Shown piece by piece: positions 48,693 to 60,295 of a stretch of 64,000 bases of DNA; the stretch's first letter is position 1, and each line of letters opens with the position of its first letter. This DNA comes from Lantana camara. Taxonomy: Eukaryota; Streptophyta; Magnoliopsida; Lamiales; Verbenaceae. The stretch covers positions 32,707,001 to 32,771,000 of the forward strand of contig CM074855.1 of assembly GCA_037501455.1 (NCBI GenBank), read 5' to 3'. A program made the position numbers and the translations under genes. The notes under the pieces were generated by a model that saw only the letters and a program-made list of their open reading frames with translations, was not told where the DNA came from and ran no database searches.

Positions 48693-50517
48693 ACGGTACA
48701 GAACTTATCCACACACAAAGTTTTTCCGGCAAAACTGATCTCATACCAAATCAATCCAAAAACATACCAAATGAACTCCAAATGCTCTGAAACTTAATAT
48801 ACAACATTTTTAGCATGTTATGAACATTTTTCATTTAGAGTGAAAAGGCTAAATCACACGTTAAGATCATCGAATCCATGCAACAAAACTGGGTCGCCAA
48901 AATCGCACATATGAACCCTAATGATTCTATCATGCCTTGATCAAGTACTTAGGGCTTGAATTTGGATCTGAAATTTTGGGGAATGCATGCTAACATGCTA
49001 AACAACTAATATAAATCATATATATGCAAAATGGCACAATTTAAAGCACATTAGGGTGACCAACAACCACACATAGGCAACAGCAACAAATCTGTCATGG
49101 AGCATGCATAAAAACAGGCCATGTATTTCGGTTTTGAGACTTCAAATGGAACCAAATACTTAAAGCATGAATGTTAACATGTAGAACAATAAGTGTACAT
49201 CAACTCCATGCATTTTCACACGAAATGAAGGCCATATGATCAAGCTACAACACATAAATTCACACAGCAGTTCAAAAACAGGGGAATCAATTATATCATC
49301 AAGTTTGGAGCTCCATAACTCAAAATTTCATTAAAGGGTCAAGAGATGAAATCCTCCTAATATCATATACTATCAGTTAGGAAAGAAATGGGTCAAGAAA
49401 CAAGCTCATATGATCATGTACAAGCAAGAAAATCAGCCACACAAGCAAATAGGTCACTAGAACAAAAATCCCTAAAAGTTCATACCAAACTCATAATTCA
49501 AACCCTAATCAAATCTGATCCAAATCATGTTGTAAATAGATGAAATCAAGCATAATAGAGTAGAGAAGACATAAATATTCATACCTTGAAGATTTGATGA
49601 AAGAAGGAAGTGATTTGAGCTCAAAATCACAAAGGATGGCCAAGGGTTTTCTTCCTTTCTTCTCTTCTCCTCTCTCGTTCAGTTCCAGCTGCAAGAGGAG
49701 CTATTTTGCTCGGTTTTTCAGAGGTAAAGGGGTAGGAGAAGGCTTAACCCAAGGTGTAAAAGTCATGGTTAATCTTTGATTAGGTTTGGTTAAGTAAAAA
49801 AGGGTCCCACCAAGGAGACTAGTCAACAAAAGGAGCTCTTCTTGCACGAGTTGTCCGTTACGGTTGGATTTCGAAGGTCTTAATGATTTCAAAAAGGTAT
49901 GAGGCTTGTTCCATTGTCTCCGAATCATCGATACGAAGGCAACGGAGGTGTCGGAATTCGAATCCGAATTCCCGAGCTCAAGATATCGCGTACGGAACCA
50001 AGGGTGCGCTAATTGCTCGTTAGCCCCCGATTTGGTTCCACAATCAAAATTAAATTCATAAACACGTCAATTGAATCCGAAAACATAAACCGAGCACATA
50101 GGCATGTTCATAACACACATATATACGACATACTAAATTTCCATACCAATCCGATATCATTACATAGATGAACGAAGCACAAATATAACACTCATGCGCA
50201 TGAACGAATTCATATTGTTATAAATAATTTACTAAAACTTAAATACCATATTAATTAAATTAAAACCAACTAATAACATGTTGAAATTAATTAACGAAAT
50301 TACCGAAATAGTTAAGGTAACATGAAACCTTAATTAAGAAATTAAACACTGAATATCAAAGTAAGATAAAATGAATTAAATTAGAGTAACAAGAGTTTAC
50401 AGTTTAAATCAAATAAAAACACTTATAAACAATTAATCATATAATTAAATAATTAATTTGAGCCATTTATAAACAAATACGCCACATTATTATAAACTGA
50501 AAAACTGGGGCGTTACA

Positions 50518-50536
50518 ATCTCTCCCCCTTAAAAAG
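50518..50536 (-). other. Polypurine tract of element F
   Basis: Minus strand TTTTTAAGGGGGAGAGAT, directly upstream of the 3' LTR. Confidence 0.85.
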
Positions 50537-50576
50537 AATCCGTCCTCGGATTCAAAACACGTTTGAAATCAAACAA

Positions 50577-50766
50577 TGAGAGATTCCCCGTCTCTCACAA
50601 ACAACAAGGAGAGAGCCCCGTCTCTCGAGCAGCAATGAGAGAACCCCGTCTCTCCAACAACAATGAGAGAACCCCGTCTCTCGCAAGCAAAGAGAGTACC
50701 CCGTCTCTCAAACAAAAATAAGAGAAGCCCCGTCTCTTAGAAACAACGAGAGCACCCCGTCTCTCA
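50577..50766 (-). repeat. Hairpin minisatellite of element F
   Basis: Seven units of the GAGAGACGGGG...TCTCTC type at about 28-bp spacing. The unit at about 50719 has TAAGAGA...TCTCTTA, again with both stem sides changed together. Confidence 0.8.
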
Positions 50767-53649
50767 ACCGAAAATAAAACAAGAAAGTCTCCAATACTCC
50801 CAAGCAACTCACGCGAAACCAAAAATGAAAATCACTGAAGTCACCTAAAGCAAGTAGTAAACGTCGCCCATATTGATAGTCAATTACTCCAAGTAATTTA
50901 ACACAGTGCAGAACAAAGCACTTAACATAAAATTTATAAACGTTAAATTTGCATGGATGCATGTATCATGAATGCTATAAGTACCGTTCACCGTAGTTGC
51001 AAAAATTTAAGTTGTGAATTGTCGTTGTCCAAGGTATGCTCTGTCCTGAATGTAGCTCAGTGTCCAGCTTGTCTTATACCTCTTCAGGGTACCCCGGTGA
51101 AGCTATTGATAAATCCTTTAAGGATCATACTCTTGGATCCGTTCTGACTTGTACTATTTCCAGTCTTCACCATTTCCCAAAATCTTCATTCGACCATCCA
51201 ATTCTTTTTTAATTAACCGAGCTTGACCTCCCCGAATATCCTTAGACCATCTGTCTCAATGTTAGATCCATAGCTACTATCTTACTCATATCAGAGTTTA
51301 AAATATCCTCAAGAATAACTGCCCCTGACCACCTTGACGATTTAATCCCTACCTTGAGGTATCTGTCAATAGGATCTACTTTAACACGAATCCTTTTTCA
51401 TCTTCCGCGCATATTATCCATTCATTCCCTTTAACCCCTTAAGGTTACATTCGGCATCAGGCCCCATATTTCTTGTATTGAAGATAGAATGTTCTTGATG
51501 ATTCTTGTCGTTTGATGTAAATCCTCCTATGGTCACTTTTTTCCGGTTTGGTTTCTTCTTAGATTTCCTTCCGAAGTATCGTGGGACTAACCGAAGACTT
51601 GATAATAGTGTCATTATTGAACCCCCTTTTTGTACCCTATTGGATTACTCGTGATCGCCATCATTCCATCATATGCCAACTTGATTCGACACTCTCTCTC
51701 TTGTCAATTCTGACTTAGGTGTTTCCAGAACCTCCCTTATAATTCTGTTATCCCCAGATCCCTGTTCTATACCTAGGAATATTCTCCAAGACATTTCCTT
51801 TATACCTAATGAGGGACTCCAACCCGACTTGAGTAACTTAACTCTCCTCTTAACCGCTTAACCATTCAAGCCGTCTTGTTTATTTCTGATCATCACTAAG
51901 AGGACTCCCAGGTCTTCCTTAATTTGCAATTTCGTTATTCTTACTGAAATATTTCTTCGAGCACCCTTTTAATCGTCCAATTTGTTCCTCGGTCATGCTC
52001 TCCCCCTTAAATTTCTGTTGTCCCGGGTTGGACTCCATCGATTCTTCTCTTATCGAAACTCTTGATGAGTAAATCCCATTAGGTGGAATTTAACTGATGT
52101 AGAAATCAAAAATGTGGCCCTTCAACTCCTTCCCTAGTTCTCTTGATGTCCGAAACTCCTTTCTTAATCTTGTCCGGAACTCTAGTCTCACCTCTCCTCC
52201 TCATAACTCAGATGCGGCTTGGTTGAATTGATACTTGATAGTTAAGGCGAAAGGCTTCCTATCAAGTAAACACTAAAATGCATGTTGGGTAAAGATGGCA
52301 ATGCATGTGTCACGTTTACACTACGCAATTATACCACACATTAGCGCAACAAAACCAATTAGAAATGTACGAATAACATAAGATCAAGAGAATAAATAAT
52401 TAATGCAAAATATGATGCACGTGCTATGAATGCTTTGGAACCTGTCACCAATGGGATAAGTAGTTAGCTCGACAGCTTTTCCTTGCTACTCCAAGTCCCG
52501 CGGTTACTTTGACTTGGTAATTATTCCTTGCCTTTCCCACGGTCTTCGAGATTCCCATGCATCTTTATAAATCAACTTGTATCTTCCACTTCCAAGGAGT
52601 TAGCATCCACACTTCTCTTCGCAATTCGACCTTTACTTCTAATCGTCACCTTACTCAAGAATCCCGTGCCTATCCCTTGTGAGCTCAATTCACCTCCAAC
52701 TGCTTACATTGGAGCGCATGATTTCCTTTCTTTACCATTTCCATTTGTTGCTTCATATCTTCCATTTTACTTCACAACATGGCGATTCAGCTTGGTTTTG
52801 GGAGAACGAACTCATATCCCAATCAACACCTTGATCAAGATTCCCGTGACTATTGTTTATGAGTTTCATATCACGATCGAAATCCAGAGCACCCAAGTCC
52901 AACTCTTCCCGGTCTTAACTTCGACAGACTTGATTTCAATTCACTAGGCTTAATCAGAAATCCTTCTTGTCGACCCCAGGTACACTGCTCCTACCGGGCC
53001 CATTTTATCTGAGTCTCTCCTAACTATTGAGACCTCTTCAACGATCTCATCCGGGATCAAAATATCTTCAAGGCTCGTTCACTTCATTCTTTAGGTTGAC
53101 AGATCTTGCTGAATCCAATTAAAACACTCCAAGTAGCAGATTCTCATAATTTAGTCTTTTGAGTCCCAACAATCCCATGATTATCTCCTATTCCGATTTC
53201 ACCAAATGTCTCTCTGCCATCGCATCTCTAGATTCAATCTTCCCATTCCGAATCCTCATCCTTGACTCTAGCTCCATTTGGGAAGTCTCACATCTCTAAT
53301 TCTCTACATTCTTCCCAGAGTATCCTACTCATCTTCCATGTCTCAGAAAAGTTTGCAATCGATCTTCTTTATCGTCGAACTTGGCCGTGGTTTGATATTA
53401 TCTCCATAACCTATAAATCATAGCTTACTTCAAGAATAGATGCATGCGATTAGTGCATGCTCATGACACATTTTCAACAATTAATGTAAGGATCCCTAGG
53501 TAATTGCAACAGATAGTCTAGCAAAATTCAAAAAGGAAAGCCAAATTCATGTTCAAGATCAATGCAATGCACACATTGTCATATAGTCCCTAAGCCGTAC
53601 GACCTAGACTGACTCACACATGACACGAGAACACCGGTTTTGCAACCGG

Positions 53650-53661
53650 GCTCTGATACCA
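53650..53661 (-). other. Primer binding site of element F
   Basis: Minus strand TGGTATCAGAGC, eight bases inside the 5' LTR. Confidence 0.9.
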
Positions 53662-53669
53662 CTTAAGGA

Positions 53670-56600
53670 TGTAGCACCCCGCACGTGAGGCACCACATCC
53701 CCCGCACTAAGGCTCAACACGAGTAACGAAATTGTAAATCCGCACCCGTATCAAACCCTAGCGAACGGGAGACAAACATAAAACCTTCCTAAGCCAGGCG
53801 GAGCTAGACCCTGCAATGATTACCAATCCCCAAAATATAATGCATCAAAGCTAAAGTTCAATCATACCAACCATAAGTAGAATTTGGGCTCTTCAGGCCT
53901 CTTTTAAAACATAGCAAATCCCAATAGAATCAATTCAATAATGATTTCATAAATATTCAAGTTCAGGATACTATGGAATGAATCATACATAATTCCAATA
54001 CATAGATGAGTGCAGGGACTCTCCTAACTAACTCGACCACTTAAAGACTTCAAACACCTCCGCCTAGCCCAAAACTCCAAAGATCAAACCTGCACACTAA
54101 AAGAGTGGGGAGGGAGAGGGGTCAGTCTCTAGAAGACTGAGTGAGCAGGAGCGATACATATATATATAAAACATGCACATGCAAGTCATAAATCCCGAGC
54201 AAGGTTTTATTTGAATTTAGTTCCCAAAAAGGGCAAGAAAATAGATAAACAATGCTCGACTTTTACGACTAATTCATATTAAATTCATTACATTCATAAA
54301 TCATACATAAATATAAGGCTCGGCGAGTGAGCGTGCACAATCTCCAACCAAACTCCGACCGTGTACGACAAATATCAGTAATAAGTTGATTAGGTGTTCA
54401 TGCGATATATCATAATACACACAATTCATATATCAAATCCTAAATCATATTCGTTTGGGCAATCCGTGTCCCGGCCTTCCCGCACGGTGCCTATCAATCA
54501 TAACATATTCATAATCATAAGTATAAATCATATCATAACCAACCTTCTTCCTTCGGGTGGTGGACTGGCTTGCAAGACCCGACCACCTCAATCATAGGCC
54601 AATGGGGTTTCATGACTCCCCCAAGGGCACTCAGCTCCCATTCCCCGCTAAACCTCCTAGCGAGGGCCGGTATCACCGTATATAAGGTGGGACTAGTATA
54701 TGGGATCCCCGTCAGCCCTTGCTTCCTCGGTTAGCCACATATACTAAGTCCCGGGGCCCGTGAACATATCATATTTGCATACTCTCGCCAAAACATATCA
54801 ATACATACATAGGATACATACGATAAGAAATCATACCTTACCGTGCAACTCGGCATATGCTATATACGTACCTCTCCGTGTCATCCAAATCCGTAGCTAG
54901 CATGAAGACACACGGTTTGGAGCATAGCCTCGTTACAAAACCATTTTTAAGTTATACGCTCATACGCATAATTCAGAAGGATTTACTCGATAACTTCATT
55001 TGAAAACCATATATATATAATCATAAGGTTTTGGCCAAAGCTTTTCACATAAGGGTTGTAGGGTTTATTACGTAGCTAAAACGAAAACACCCTCACCTTA
55101 ACCGTGAAGAAACAAGGATCGAGCACCAAGTGCCTGAACGATCAAAAGCTCTCCACCCTGGAGATAAACTGTACAAAAGACCACAAGACGTGTTCGTGAG
55201 ACTCAAGACTCTAAATGAACCATATATGACGCACGGCAATGCACAAGCATGATATGTAGGCATAAAGATCATATTAAGTCATGAAAATCATATAACCAAT
55301 TCATTCACTTGTTCAATCATAAATCACTCAAATTCTTCAATTCATATGTCCAATCAATTTATTTCAAGAACTCACATAGGAGCATAGAACATATTCAAGC
55401 TCTCCCAACAAGCTACTATATACCTCATATTACATAAGATAGCATATTTCCAAGGTTTGACAACAAGAAGAAATCATATGATATGGAAAATAAGTTATGC
55501 GATTCATAAACGACGTAAAAACACACATAAACGGCCTTACGTAAAAGCATGCCTATAACACATCCAAAAGCCATCAAATTACACCATATTACTCCTAACA
55601 TATAGTAAAACAAGTTCATAGTTCAACACAAAAGGAGATAAAGTCATTCAAGAGGTGAAACAAATCAAAAACCGAAAAGGAAGCAACACGGACTGCACAG
55701 GGGAAGGGACACGGGGGTGTCACCAACCCTAGCCAAACTGAGCCACGGGCGTGGCTCAGTACAGAGCTGCCCAGAAGGTGTGACACGCCCGTGTCTCACT
55801 CTTATGAGTAAATGAGACACGGGGGTGTCACGGTACAGAACTTATCCACACACAAAGTTTTTCCGGCAAAACTGATCTCATACCAAATCAATCCAAAAAC
55901 ATACCAAATGAACTCCAAATGCTCTGAAACTTAATATACAACATTTTTAGCATGTTATGAACATTTTTCATTTAGAGTGAAAAGGCTAAATCACACGTTA
56001 AGATCATCGAATCCATGCAACAAAACTGGGTCGCCAAAATCGCACATATGAACCCTAATGATTCTATCATGCCTTGATCAAGTACTTAGGGCTTGAATTT
56101 GGATCTGAAATTTTGGGGAATGCATGCTAACATGCTAAACAACTAATATACATCATATATATGCAAAATGGCACAATTTAAAGCACATTAGGGTGACCAA
56201 CAACCACACATAGGCAACAGCAACAAATCTGTCATGGAGCATGCATAAAAACAGGCCATGTATTTCGGTTTTGAGACTTCAAATGGAACCAAATACTTAA
56301 AGCATGAATGTTAACATGTAGAACAATAAGTGTACATCAACTCCATGCATTTTCACACGAAATGAAGGCCATATGATCAAGCTACAACACATAAATTCAC
56401 ACAGCAGTTCAAAAACAGGGGAATCAATTATATCATCAAGTTTGGAGCTCCATAACTCAAAATTTCATTAAAGGGTCAAGAGATGAAATCCTCCTAATAT
56501 CATATACTATCAGTTAGGAAAGAAATGGGTCAAGAAACAAGCTCATATGATCATGTACAAGCAAGAAAATCAGCCACACAAGCAAATAGGTCACTAGAAC

Positions 56601-57654
56601 AAAAATCCCTAAAAGTTCATACCAAACTCATAATTCAAACCCTAATCAAATCTGATCCAAATCATGTTGTAAATAGATGAAATCAAGCATAATAGAGTAG
56701 AGAAGACATAAATATTCATACCTTGAAGATTTGATGAAAGAAGGAAGTGATTTGAGCTCAAAATCACAAAGGATGGCCAAGGGTTTTCTTCCTTTCTTCT
56801 CTTCTCCTCTCTCGTTCAGTTCCAGCTGCAAGAGGAGCTATTTTGCTCGGTTTTTCAGAGGTAAAGGGGTAGGAGAAGGCTTAACCCAAGGTGTAAAAGT
56901 CATGGTTAATCTTTGGTTAGGTTTGGTTAAGTAAAAAAGGGTCCCACCAAGGAGACTAGTCAACAAAAGGAGCTCTTCTTGCACGAGTTGTCCGTTACGG
57001 TTGGATTTCGAAGGTCTTAATGATTTCAAAAAGGTATGAGGCTTGTTCCATTGTCTCCGAATCATCGATACGAAGGCAACGGAGGTGTCGGAATTCGAAT
57101 CCGAATTCCCGAGCTCAAGATATCGCGTACGGAACCAAGGGTGCGCTAATTGCTCGTTAGCCCCCGATTTGGTTCCACAATCAAAATTAAATTCATAAAC
57201 ACGTCAATTGAATCCGAAAACATAAACCGAGCACATAGGCATGTTCATAACACACATATATACGACATACTAAATTTCCATACCAATCCGATATCATTAC
57301 ATAGATGAACGAAGCACAAATATAACACTCATGCGCATGAACGAATTCATATTGTTATAAATAATTTACTAAAACTTAAATACCATATTAATTAAATTAA
57401 AACCAACTAATAACATGTTGAAATTAATTAACGAAATTACCGAAATAGTTAAGGTAACATGAAACCTTAATTAAGAAATTAAACACTGAATATCAAAGTA
57501 AGATAAAATGAATTAAATTAGAGTAACAAGAGTTTACAGTTTAAATCAAATAAAAACACTTATAAACAATTAATCATATAATTAAATAATTAATTTGAGC
57601 CATTTATAAACAAATACGCCACATTATTATAAACTGAAAAACTGGGGCGTTACA
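53670..57654 (-). repeat. 5' LTR of element F (3985 bp)
   Basis: Nearly identical to the 3' LTR at an offset of 7137. It carries the exon-like block at 55097-55157, the dyad array at 55708-55829 and the donor-like site at 56722. Confidence 0.95.
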
Positions 57655-57659
57655 TTTGG
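57655..57659. repeat. Target duplication of element F, right copy
   Basis: TTTGG, identical to 46528-46532. Confidence 0.9.
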
Positions 57660-57700
57660 CGTCCTAGTCTGCAGCCCCGTACAGAACCTAGATTTGGACA
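57660..57700 (+). mobile_element. Ty3-type LTR fragment (right of element F)
   Basis: Continuation of 45866-46532 after removal of element F. It ends at or near TTTGGACA, where AT-rich satellite-type sequence resumes. Confidence 0.45.
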
Positions 57701-57975
57701 CGATCAAATTGTATTAAAGTTAAAGTGAAAGAACTCGGGTATATTTAATTGTAACTCCAACCGATTGTGACAATCGCTTAAATGATTGTTCATGTTTTTA
57801 ACACAATCGCTTGAATGAACTAAATCGCTTAAGCGACGAATCCAATCACTTAAATGATTCCTCGTGTTTTTAACTAAATCGCTTAAGTGAAAACTCAAAT
57901 CGCTTAACTGATGGTTCATGTTTTTTACTAAATCGCTTAAGCGAGGAACACAATCGCTTGAATGAACTAAATCGC
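57701..57975. repeat. AAGCGAT satellite field, CTTAAG-type units
   Basis: Continues the left field: ATTTAATTGTAACTCCAACC matches 44745-44764, and AAATCGCTTAAGCGA units recur at about 57822 and 57934. Confidence 0.75.
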
Positions 57976-59410
57976 TTAACGGAAAAAAGCGATTTCAAAT
58001 GAAATAAGCGATCGCTTTTTTTGGAGTTGTTTTTCATCACCTCGAAATTTTTTTTTGCAATCGCTTTTTCCATCTGAATCTTTTGGACAGCTTAAAAAAG
58101 CGATTTCAAATGAAATAAGCGATCGCTTTTTTTCTTTGCAATCGCTTTTTCCATCGGAATCTTTTGGATAGCTTAAAAAAGCGATTTCAAATGAAATAAG
58201 CGATCGCTTTTTGGAGTTATTTTTCATCACCTCGAAAAAAAGCGATCGCTTTTTTTCTTTGCAATCGCTTTTTCCATCGGAATCTTTTGGATAGCTTAAA
58301 AAAGCGATTTCAAATGAAATAAGCGATCGCTTTTTTTTGGAGTTGTTTTTAATCACCTCAAAAAAAAAAAACGATGTTTTTTTTTCTTTGCAATCGCTTT
58401 TTCCATCGGAATCTTTTGGATAGTTTAAAAAAGCGATTTCAAATGAAATAAGCGATCGTTTTTTTTTTTGAGTTGTTTTTCATCACCTCGAAAAAAAAGC
58501 GATCGCTTTTTTTCTTTGCAATCGCTTTTTCCATCGGAATCTTTTGGTTAGCTTAAAAAAGCGATTTCAAATGAAATAAGCGATCGCTTTTTTTTGGAGT
58601 TGTTTTTCATCACCTAAAAAAAAAGCGAGCGCTTTTTTTTTTTTGCAATCGGTTTTTCCATCTGAATCTTTTGGACAACTTAAAAAAGTGATTTCAAATG
58701 AAATACGCGATCGTCTTTTTTGGATTTGTTTTTCATCACCTAGAAAAAAAAAAAGCGATCGCTTTTTTTCTTTGCAATCGCTTTTTCCATCGGATTCTTT
58801 TGGACAACTGAAAAAAGCGATTTCAAATGAAATAAGCGATCGATTTGTTTGGAGTTGTTTTTCATCACCTTGAAAAAAAGCGATCGCTTTTTTCTTTGCA
58901 ATCGCTTTTTCCATCGGATTCTTTTTGACAACTGAAAAAAGCGAATTCAAATGAAATAAACGACAACTTTTTTTGGAGTTGTTTTTCATCACCTTGAAAA
59001 AAAGCGATCGCTTTTTTCTTTGCAATCGCTTTTTCCATCGGATTCTTTTGGACAACTGAAAAAAGCGATCGCTTTTTTTGGAGTTGTTTTTCATCACCTC
59101 GAAAATAAGCAATCGCTTTTTTTCTTTGCAATCGCTTTTTCCATTGGAATCTTTTGGACAACATAAAAAAACGATTTCAAATGAAATAAGCGATCGCTTT
59201 TTTTTTGGAGTTGTTTTTCATCACCTCGAAAAAAAAAGCGATCGCTTTTTTTGGAGTTGTTTTTCATCACATCGAAAAAAAGCGGTCGCTTTTTTTCTTT
59301 GCAATCGCTTTTTCCATCGGAATCTTTTGGACAACATAAAATACGATTTCAAATGAAATAAGTGATCGCTTTTTTTTGGAGTTGTTTTTCATCACCTCGA
59401 AAAAAAGCGA
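57976..59410. repeat. Tandem array of about 125-bp units with AAGCGATCGCTT palindromes
   Basis: The marker CCATCGGAATCTTTTGGA-like segment recurs at about 58071, 58151, 58274, 58403, 58531, 58658, 58787, 58911, 59035, 59141 and 59314, mostly 123-129 bp apart. Each full unit has GCGATTTCAAATGAAATAAG, AAGCGATCGCTT, GAGTTGTTTTTCATCACC, a second AAGCGATCGCTT and GCAATCGCTTTTTCC. Lysine/serine-rich frames on both strands (for example 57976-58356 and 58567-59112 minus) are translations of the repeat. Confidence 0.92.
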
Positions 59411-59890
59411 TCGCTTTTTTAACTTTGGAATCGCGTTTTACAGGAGTACCGCTTGGACAACTGAAAAAGCGATTTCAAAGTAAAAAAACGATTAAAGTTA
59501 AATTTTATAGCCTTAAAAAAAAGCGAGCCTTAAAAAAGCGATCGCTTTTTTTAAAGTTAAATTTTATAGCCTTAAATAAACGATCGCTTTTTATTACTTT
59601 GCAATCGTTTTTTATAGGAGTATCACTTGGACAACTGAAAAAGCGAAAAAAGCGATTTCAAAGTAAAAAAGCGATCGCTTTTTTTAAAGTTAAATTTTAT
59701 AGCTTAAAAAAAGCGATCGCTTTTTATTACTTTGCAATCGCTTTTTACAGGAGTATCACTTGGACAACTGAAAAAGCGAAAAAAGCGATGACAAAGTTAA
59801 AAAGCGATCGCTTTTTTTAAAGTTAAATTTTATATCCTTAAAAAAGCGATCGCTTTTTTTTACTTTGCAATCGCTTTTTACAGGAATATC
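59411..59890. repeat. AAGCGATCGCTT array, variant units
   Basis: Units change to a GGAGTATCACTTGGACAACT marker (about 59435, 59614, 59750, 59880) with TTAAAGTTAAATTTTATAGC between palindromes. One such unit occurs in the left field at about 44570. The array ends about 400 bp before the CRM gene. Confidence 0.85.
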
Positions 59891-60295
59891 ACTTGATTCC
59901 ATTCGAATATTTCCACAAACACCTTGGGTGCATTATCTTCTTTTCCCCTTTATTTCCGATTCTTTTTCCTTTATTTTCAATTTTTTTTTAATTTATAAAA
60001 ACATATTTTCAATTTAGTCCTTCATAAAATAAAAATTTTCAAAAGAATCCCATTATATAATTAAATAATTGACTTTATATTTATTTTATTAAAAAAATAT
60101 ATAAAATAAAATTGAGGGCTATTTTGTTAAATGGAAACTTGAAAGACACGTATAGACAAATTTCCTCCATTGAGTAGGGTACATTAATTTCTTTAAGAAG
60201 ATTGACATTTTAATATCCATGTGTTCCTCTGTTACTAGAAATATTTAACCCGAATACTACAAATTAAAATCCTGTTGGTTGGCAACTTCTCTCAA
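59891..60295. other. Upstream region of the CRM gene
   Basis: AT-rich sequence between the satellite and the start codon at 60296. Several AT-rich TATA-like stretches occur; none can be chosen as the promoter. Confidence 0.4.

Larger units (their letters stand above)
46533..50517 (-). repeat. 3' LTR of element F (3985 bp)
   Basis: Minus strand: TGTAACGCCCCAG...GGTGCTACA. Modules: a donor-like TTCAAG|GTATGA at 49585, a dyad array at 48571-48692, an exon-like block at 47960-48020, the motif GACTGAC followed by a pyrimidine tract and CTTTTAG near 46965, and the AGGCGGAG complement near 46660. Differences from the 5' LTR were seen near 46626, 47416, 47945, 49008 and 49778. Confidence 0.95.
50518..53669 (-). 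other. Internal region of element F (non-coding)
   Basis: On the minus strand, from the primer site: an AT-rich stretch, then CAAACCACGGCCAA (53394-53381), purine-rich sequence, GGTGACAGGTTCCAAAGC near 52448-52431, ACATGCATTTTAGTGTTTAC near 52284-52265, AAGGGGGAGAGCATGACC near 52008-51991, GGTGAACGGTAC near 50995, the hairpin minisatellite and the polypurine tract. The order is the same as in C. Open frames on either strand are short; the 139-codon plus-strand frame at 52528 is antisense to the element and unsupported. Confidence 0.7.
46533..57654 (-). mobile_element. Young complete non-autonomous long-LTR retrotransposon F (11,122 bp)
   Basis: Two LTRs of exactly 3985 bp, differing by eye at only about five positions, flank a 3152-bp internal region. 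The target duplication TTTGG is perfect (46528-46532 and 57655-57659). On the minus strand the primer site TGGTATCAGAGC (53661-53650) follows the 5' LTR and a polypurine tract (50536-50518) precedes the 3' LTR. No Gag, protease, RT or integrase frame exists, so F is a LARD-type element that needs trans-acting proteins. LTR sequence and internal blocks relate it to element C. Confidence 0.95.

Noticed and set aside
52528..52947. Plus-strand frame of 139 codons
   Set aside because: Antisense to the internal region of element F, with no recognised domain; its hydrophobic look comes from the complement of purine-rich sequence.
57976..59410. CRISPR-like regular repeat spacing
   Set aside because: The genome is eukaryotic, the whole unit repeats including the would-be spacers, and there are no cas genes.
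57976..59820. Several long lysine/serine-rich open frames on both strands
   Set aside because: They are translations of the 125-bp tandem repeat and repeat the same residues every unit; no independent coding evidence.
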